A stretch of 64,000 bases of DNA from Bradyrhizobium sp. WBOS07 (GTDB taxonomy: Bacteria; Pseudomonadota; Alphaproteobacteria; Rhizobiales; Xanthobacteraceae), in assembly GCF_024585165.1 (NCBI RefSeq), contig NZ_CP029008.1, positions 2,418,001 through 2,482,000 on the forward strand. The letters run 5' to 3'. The translations under genes were made by a program, and so were the position numbers. The notes below the pieces were generated by a model. The model was given only the letters and a program-made list of their open reading frames with translations, was not told the DNA's origin and did no database searches. Positions 58,025 through 64,000 of the stretch are shown piece after piece (position 1 is the first letter of the stretch; each line of letters opens with the position of its first letter).

Positions 58025-59449
58025 ATGACCTCCCCCGTCGTCACCCGCTTCGCCCCCTCGCCGACCGGCTTCCTCCATATCGGCGGCGCCCGGACGGCGC
58101 TGTTCAACTGGCTCTATGCGAAGAAGCACGGCGGCAAGATGCTGCTGCGGATCGAGGACACCGACCGCGAGCGCTCCACCGAAGCCGCGATCGCCGCCAT
58201 TCTCGACGGTCTCAAATGGCTCGAGCTCGGCTGGGACGGCGAGGTCATCTACCAGTTCGCCCGCGCCGCGCGTCACCGCGAGGTCGCCGAGCAGCTGCTC
58301 GCCGACGGCAAGGCCTATCGCTGCTACGCCAGTGCCGAGGAGCTCGCTGCGATGCGCGAGAAGGCGCGCGCCGAGGGCCGCACCCGCCTCTATGACGGCA
58401 TGTGGCGCGACCGCGATCCCGCGAGCGCCCCTGGCGACGTCAAGCCGACCATCCGCCTGCGCGCACCGCAGACTGGCGAGACCGTGATCGAGGATCAGGT
58501 TCAGGGCCGCGTGGTCTGGCAGAACGAGAACCTCGACGACCTCGTCCTGCTGCGCGGCGACGGCAATCCAACCTACATGCTCGCGGTGGTGGTCGACGAC
58601 CACGACATGGGCGTCACCCACGTGATCCGCGGCGACGACCATCTGATCAACGCCGCCCGGCAGAAGCAGATCTACGATGCGATGGGCTGGACGCTGCCGA
58701 GCATGTCCCACATCCCGCTGATCCACGGTCCGGACGGCTCGAAGCTGTCGAAGCGCCACGGCGCGCTCGGGGTCGATGCCTACCGTGCCATGGGATATCT
58801 GCCGGCGGCGCTGCGCAATTACCTGGTCCGGCTCGGCTGGAGCCATGGCGACCAGGAGATCTTCTCGACCGAGGAGATGATCGCCGCGTTCGACCTCGCC
58901 AATGTCGGCCGCGCCGCCGCCCGCTTCGATTTCGCCAAGCTGGAAAACCTCAACGGCCACTATATCCGCCACGCCGACGATCAATCGCTCGTGAAGATGT
59001 TCGAGGACGTGCTCGACCACGTGCCGGGTCGGGCCGAGCTCAAGGCCAAGTTGAACGACACCACGCGCGCGCAGCTCGTCAAGGCCATGCCGGCCCTGAA
59101 GGAGCGCGCCAAGACGTTGATCGAGCTGATCGACGGCGCCTATTTCATCTTCGCCGACCGGCCGCTGGAGCTCGATCCCAAGGCGCAAGCCCTGCTCACG
59201 CCGGAAAACCGCAAGCTGATCGGCCAGCTTCATGCCGCGCTGGAGACAGTCGAGACCTGGAGCGGCGCCAGCACCGAAGCCGCGCTGCGCGCCTTTGCCG
59301 AGGAAAATAGTCTCAAGCTCGGCGCGGTCGCCCAGCCCCTGCGGGCGGCGCTGACCGGACGGACGACGTCGCCTGGCATATTTGAGGTTTTGGACGTCCT
59401 GGGACGCCAGGAAAGCCTTGGCCGGCTTAAGGATCAGTCTACGACGTAA
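58025..59449 (+). CDS. gltX: Glutamyl-tRNA synthetase
   Basis: GluRS charges tRNA-Glu. The 474-residue discriminating/non-discriminating class I enzyme has the HIGH form in [31 protein letters not shown], and the KMSKS form [10 protein letters not shown]. The 165-base gap to divergent glnS should carry both promoters. gltA follows on the same strand after 146 bases. Confidence 0.98.
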   Translation: MTSPVVTRFAPSPTGFLHIGGARTALFNWLYAKKHGGKMLLRIEDTDRERSTEAAIAAILDGLKWLELGWDGEVIYQFARAARHREVAEQLLADGKAYRCYASAEELAAMREKARAEGRTRLYDGMWRDRDPASAPGDVKPTIRLRAPQTGETVIEDQVQGRVVWQNENLDDLVLLRGDGNPTYMLAVVVDDHDMGVTHVIRGDDHLINAARQKQIYDAMGWTLPSMSHIPLIHGPDGSKLSKRHGALGVDAYRAMGYLPAALRNYLVRLGWSHGDQEIFSTEEMIAAFDLANVGRAAARFDFAKLENLNGHYIRHADDQSLVKMFEDVLDHVPGRAELKAKLNDTTRAQLVKAMPALKERAKTLIELIDGAYFIFADRPLELDPKAQALLTPENRKLIGQLHAALETVETWSGASTEAALRAFAEENSLKLGAVAQPLRAALTGRTTSPGIFEVLDVLGRQESLGRLKDQSTT

Positions 59450-59595
59450 GTCGACCATGCGTGCGGCGATCTTGCAGCGCACATAGCAATAATATACCCA
59501 TCTGCCCCGTACCTTCTGGAACATCCGGCCCGCCCCCAGGACCTGCCTCGGGGGCCCCGGCTCCGGCCCGTTTCACCATACATCGGGGACCTCTG

Positions 59596-60900
<1,305 letters not shown>

Positions 60901-60923
60901 GTCCCGAGCCACTACGGCTCTCG

Positions 60924-60955
60924 AAACGGCGCCATCGCAAGATGGCGCCGTTTTT
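60924..60955 (+). terminator. Intrinsic terminator of gltA
   Basis: AACGGCGCCATC-GCAA-GATGGCGCCGTT forms a 12-bp GC-rich hairpin with a tetraloop, followed by a T-run (60951-60955). It starts 24 bases after the gltA stop. Confidence 0.93.
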
Positions 60956-60967
60956 GTTTGCGCTCTT

Positions 60968-61051
60968 GTAGGGTGGGCAAAGCGCAGCGTGCCCACCACC
61001 TCTCCGCAACGGGTATGAAATCGTGGGCACGCTTCGCTTTGCCCACCCTAC
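60968..61051. repeat. Palindromic repeat, family B copy 2
   Basis: GTAGGGTGGGCAAAGCGCAG and CGCTTCGCTTTGCCCACCCTAC are complementary ends, as in the copy at 11531-11606, with GCGTGCCCAC and GTGGGCACGC inside. It lies just after the gltA terminator. Confidence 0.8.
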
Positions 61052-61139
61052 GAAACCGTCCCTTGCTCTTGCTGCCGCGCACAACAACAAGTCCATGACA
61101 TGGCGGCAAGCGGCTTGACAGTCGAGCAGCCCCGCGCGC

Positions 61140-61160
61140 ATTCTTACACTGAGTAAGAAT
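61140..61160. promoter_or_regulatory. Palindromic operator candidate at the ROK gene start
   Basis: ATTCTTAC-ACTGA-GTAAGAAT is a perfect 8-bp inverted repeat with a five-base centre. It ends 16 bases before the preferred ROK start (61177) and overlaps an in-frame ATG at 61159. The position suits autorepression and control of the following sugar transporter genes. Confidence 0.7.
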
Positions 61161-61176
61161 GACGACAGGGATGGAA

Positions 61177-62349
61177 ATGCCGGAGCAGCCGAGAAGTCGG
61201 CGGCAGACGCGCGCTGCCATTTTGACCCATCTGCTTCAGTCGGGCGGCTCGTTCCGTCCGCCGCTGGCCAAGGCCGTGCGCCTGTCGGAAGCGAGCCTGT
61301 CGCGCATCCTGTTCGACCTGAAGGCCGAAGGCCTGATCGAGGAGGTGCGGCGCCCTGCCCCTTACGTCGGCGGCCCGACCGGCCTCGTGTCGCTCGACGG
61401 CTCGGTCGCCCTCGCAGCCTTCGAGCTGACCGCGCAGCATCTCAGCGTCGGCGTCGGCGGCCTGTCGGGCGAGCTGCACTACGCCGAGCGCGTGAAACTG
61501 CCGAAGACGCCGACCGCCGAGACCGTCGGCCGGGCATTTCGCGAAGCCATGACATTGCTGCGCGACTGGACGCGGCGCCGCCGCATCATCCTCGCGCAGA
61601 TCGGCGTCTCCATTCCAGGCCTCGGCCGTCTCAGCATCTCGGCCAATCCGATCATTCCCTGCGATGTCGGGCGCCTCAGCGAGATGTTCGACGAGATGTT
61701 CGCCGACGTGCCGCTCGAGATCACCAATTCGGTGGTCGCCCACGCCACCTTTCACCGCTGCCGCACCCAGAATTATCCCTTCAGCGACACGCATCTGTTC
61801 GTGCTCGTCAGCCACGGCGTCGCCGGCGCCTGGATGGATGATCCGGCGAAGGCCGAGGCGTTGCAACCGATCGAGCTCGGGCACATGGTGTTCGAGCCCG
61901 AAGGCCCGCGCTGCCGCTGCGGACATCATGGCTGCGTCGAGGCCTATGCGTCGATTCCGGCCCTGGCCGAGCTTCTCGGCGTTGCCGAAGCCGAACTGCT
62001 TCGGCTCGGCAACGAATGGGTGAACACGATTCCGATCTCATCGCGCGTGCGGCAGGAGCTGCGCCGGCGGCTGTTCCGCCTCGGCCTTGCGATCGGCAAC
62101 ACGCTGAACGTGAAACCGTGCGGTGGCGTTGCGATCAGCGGTTGGCCGTCGCTTCTCGCCGCAGACGATCGCAACGCCGTGATCGAAGGGATCGATGCCT
62201 GCCTGCTCGGCGGGCGCAAATTGGCGCAGGTGTCCATCGCCTTCGTGCCGTCGTCGACGGGCAACGATCCGCAGGCCGCGCTCGCCTTCGCCGCCTTTTG
62301 TCTCGCCAGCCGTGGCGGCATGCCCGCGGCCTCGACGGAGGCGGCCTGA
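61177..62349 (+). CDS. ROK-family transcriptional regulator
   Basis: The 390-residue protein has an N-terminal winged helix (RQTRAAILTHLLQSGGSF, LSEASLSRILFDLKAEG) and a ROK sugar-kinase-fold domain with the zinc motif CRCGHHGCVEAYAS. ATP/sugar-phosphorylation residues are partly lost, so it acts as a regulator. It should respond to a sugar and control the adjacent ABC transporter. AGGGA lies five bases before the ATG at 61177; earlier ATGs at 61159 and 61171 lack such a site, and 61159 lies in the operator. Confidence 0.93.
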   Translation: MPEQPRSRRQTRAAILTHLLQSGGSFRPPLAKAVRLSEASLSRILFDLKAEGLIEEVRRPAPYVGGPTGLVSLDGSVALAAFELTAQHLSVGVGGLSGELHYAERVKLPKTPTAETVGRAFREAMTLLRDWTRRRRIILAQIGVSIPGLGRLSISANPIIPCDVGRLSEMFDEMFADVPLEITNSVVAHATFHRCRTQNYPFSDTHLFVLVSHGVAGAWMDDPAKAEALQPIELGHMVFEPEGPRCRCGHHGCVEAYASIPALAELLGVAEAELLRLGNEWVNTIPISSRVRQELRRRLFRLGLAIGNTLNVKPCGGVAISGWPSLLAADDRNAVIEGIDACLLGGRKLAQVSIAFVPSSTGNDPQAALAFAAFCLASRGGMPAASTEAA

Positions 62350-62407
62350 CATGCGCTGAACCTGAACGTCCTACACGCGCCGAAACTTCACACCGGGAGG
62401 AACTGCC

Positions 62408-63694
62408 ATGCCGATCACCACAACAAGGCGCCGTCTGCTCGCTGGCTCCGTCGCTACGCTCGCACTGCCGGCCTTTGCCCGCGCGCAAGGCGCGGTCAAG
62501 CCGCGCCTGACCGCGATCTCGCAATGGTCCGCGGGCAGCGACGGCGCGGCCATCACCGCGCTCGGCAAGAAGTTCGAGGAGAAGGGCGGCGTTTGGCAGC
62601 ATTCGCCCGTGCCCGGCTTCACCACCGAGATGATGAACAAGCTGCGCGCTCAGATCATGGCTGGCGATCCGCCGGCCTGCTCGCAGCTCAAGGGTCCCGA
62701 GATTGCGGCCTGGTCGAAGATCGCCCCGACCGTCGATCTCGACGCCGTCGTCTCTGCCGCCGGTTACGAGAAGGTCGTCGCGCCGGACCTTGCGAAATTG
62801 CACAAGCCGGGCGGCAAATGGATCGCACTGCCGCTACAGATCTACAGCACCAACATGCTGTTCCTGTCCAAGCGCGCCATGGACAAGGCCAAGGCCGACA
62901 AGGTCCCCGTCACCTGGGCGGACTTCAACGACCTTGCTGAAAAGATGAAGGCCGGCGGCGTCGCCCATCCGATCGCCAACGGCGGGACCCGCCCGGATGA
63001 CGGGCAGAAATTCGAGGCCGCGCTGGCCGGCATCAGTCCGCTCGCCTACCGCGCCGCCATCATGAATCTCGAGAAGAAGGCTCTGGAAGGTCCCGAGATC
63101 AAGGCTGCGTTCGCGCAGGTGCGCAAGATCGCCGATTGGATGGATCCCAATGTCGGCGCCCAGCACTTCTCGACCAATCTGAAACGCTTCATCGACGGCG
63201 ACATGGGCATGATGATCATGGGCGGCTGGGCCCAGGGCGTATTGCGCAATGCCGGCTTCAAGCTCGAGGACTTCGTGATTGCGCCAGGTCCCAGCGACAA
63301 CAGCAAGCCGGTCTTCCTGCTGAATGCCGACGCCTTCATCTTCTGGCAGCGCAAGGAGGCAGACCTGCAGGCCGGCCAGACGCTGATGGCCCAGCTGGTC
63401 ATGGATCCGGCGATCCAGACCATGTACTCGCAGATCACCGGATCGATCCCCGTGCGCACCGATGTCGATCTGTCCGGCGAAGGCTGGTCGGAGGGTCAAC
63501 GCACCACCGCAAAGGCCCTGAAGGACGCCATCGCCAGCAATCAGGCCGTCCTCAGCATGGCGCACAACATGGCGCAGGAAAACGGCATGACCGCAGCGAT
63601 GATCGACGTGATCACGGAGTTCGTGAAGAACAAGACCATCAAGCCCGAGCAGGCGGCGACCCGCCTCGCCGAGGCCGTCGAGGGCGCGCGTTGA
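62408..63694 (+). CDS. Sugar ABC transporter substrate-binding protein
   Basis: The 428-residue family 1 binding protein has a Tat-like leader (MPITTTRRRLLAGSVATLALPAFARA) and family blocks AQIMAGDPPACSQLKG, IYSTNMLFLSKRAMDKA, DFNDLAEKMKAGGVA and GDMGMMIMGGWAQGVL. It captures a sugar in the periplasm, identity unknown. GGGAGGA precedes its ATG at 62408, and its stop overlaps the permease TTG start by four bases (TTGA). Confidence 0.94.
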   Translation: MPITTTRRRLLAGSVATLALPAFARAQGAVKPRLTAISQWSAGSDGAAITALGKKFEEKGGVWQHSPVPGFTTEMMNKLRAQIMAGDPPACSQLKGPEIAAWSKIAPTVDLDAVVSAAGYEKVVAPDLAKLHKPGGKWIALPLQIYSTNMLFLSKRAMDKAKADKVPVTWADFNDLAEKMKAGGVAHPIANGGTRPDDGQKFEAALAGISPLAYRAAIMNLEKKALEGPEIKAAFAQVRKIADWMDPNVGAQHFSTNLKRFIDGDMGMMIMGGWAQGVLRNAGFKLEDFVIAPGPSDNSKPVFLLNADAFIFWQRKEADLQAGQTLMAQLVMDPAIQTMYSQITGSIPVRTDVDLSGEGWSEGQRTTAKALKDAIASNQAVLSMAHNMAQENGMTAAMIDVITEFVKNKTIKPEQAATRLAEAVEGAR

Positions 63695-64000
63695 GCAATG
63701 CCGCCGCGATAAGACCGGGCCGGCCGGCGCTTCCTGAATGGGTGCGCCGGCTGCCCGAATATCTGATGATCTGGGTGCCGCTGCTGCTCTCCGCAGCGCA
63801 CCTCGTCTCGTTCTCGCTGTGGACGATCTGGATCTCGTTCACGCCCTCCACGCTGATCCCGGTCTCGGGCTGGGTGGGCTTGCGCAACTACACGGCCGTC
63901 CTGGCATCGCGGAACTGGCAGATCGCCTTCGACAATTTGCTGCTGTTCGGCATTGCGTTCGTGGTGTTGAGTGCGGCGACCGGCCTCGTTCTTGCGATCC
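63691..64000 (+). CDS. ABC transporter permease, MalF-type, truncated by the window edge
   Basis: The first 103 codons from the TTG at 63691 read MSNAAAIRPGRPALPEWVRR, then a membrane helix LPEYLMIWVPLLLSAAHLVS and the periplasmic block FTPSTLIPVSGWVGLRNYTAV. This is the opening of a MalF/UgpA-type permease, in an operon with the binding protein. The rest lies beyond the right edge. Confidence 0.92.
   Translation, partial: MSNAAAIRPGRPALPEWVRRLPEYLMIWVPLLLSAAHLVSFSLWTIWISFTPSTLIPVSGWVGLRNYTAVLASRNWQIAFDNLLLFGIAFVVLSAATGLVLAI

Overview
The window is a GC-rich (roughly 64-66 %) piece of an alphaproteobacterial chromosome, most likely Bradyrhizobium or a close relative in the Nitrobacteraceae. 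Evidence is the core gene order tpiA-secG-pyrG-kdsA-eno-ftsB-like-pdhA-pdhB-pdhC-lpdA, a LexA of the alphaproteobacterial type with a GTTC-N7-GTTC type operator, many genus-typical small proteins, and several families of long palindromic intergenic repeats of the kind scattered through Bradyrhizobium genomes. The assignment is by recognition, not by a search.

Layout. 1-1347: left-truncated ilvD. 1348-2783: no gene, but a stack of palindromic repeats, including one with strong potential RNA structure. 2784-5985: a cobalamin-riboswitch-controlled unit (TonB-dependent receptor plus a small membrane protein). 6026-9029: small Cys-containing proteins and a membrane adenylate cyclase. 9346-14065: lytic transglycosylase, tricarboxylate-type binding protein, threonine-synthase-like enzyme. 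14078-20408: the pyruvate dehydrogenase cluster (pdhA-pdhB-DUF5076-cytosine deaminase-pdhC-membrane protein-lpdA), all on the minus strand. 20672-23478: aldehyde dehydrogenase and its probable GAF-Fis regulator, with a perfect operator-like palindrome between them. 23695-28517: FtsB-like protein, FMN reductase, Tat-exported metallo-hydrolase, zinc-type dehydrogenase, enolase. 28692-30170: a propeller lyase-like protein and queF on the plus strand. 30316-31773: a lower-GC patch with a Fic toxin/antitoxin pair. 31727-37832: MFS transporter, kdsA, NIPSNAP protein, pyrG, secG, tpiA. 38111-42407: plus-strand run ppiD-like, trpD, trpC, moaC. 42573-49242: a GGDEF-EAL protein, ctpA, an FMN-dependent hydroxyacid dehydrogenase, a HAD phosphatase. 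49341-52080: a ParE-type toxin/antitoxin pair, moeA and lexA. 52478-57858: conserved hypothetical, comEC, DUF2171, an NTF2-like protein and glnS. 58025-64000: gltX, gltA with a strong terminator, then a ROK regulator with a palindromic operator and the start of a sugar ABC transporter operon cut by the right edge.

Functionally the window is dominated by central carbon metabolism (enolase, triosephosphate isomerase, PDH complex, citrate synthase), translation (GlnRS, GluRS), and amino acid or cofactor synthesis (ilvD, trpDC, moaC, moeA, queF). Accessory interest lies in the B12 unit, the two toxin-antitoxin pairs, the AAA-less GAF-Fis regulator with its operator, the ROK-controlled sugar transporter, and the repeats. 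No rRNA, tRNA, CRISPR array, insertion sequence or prophage gene was recognised.
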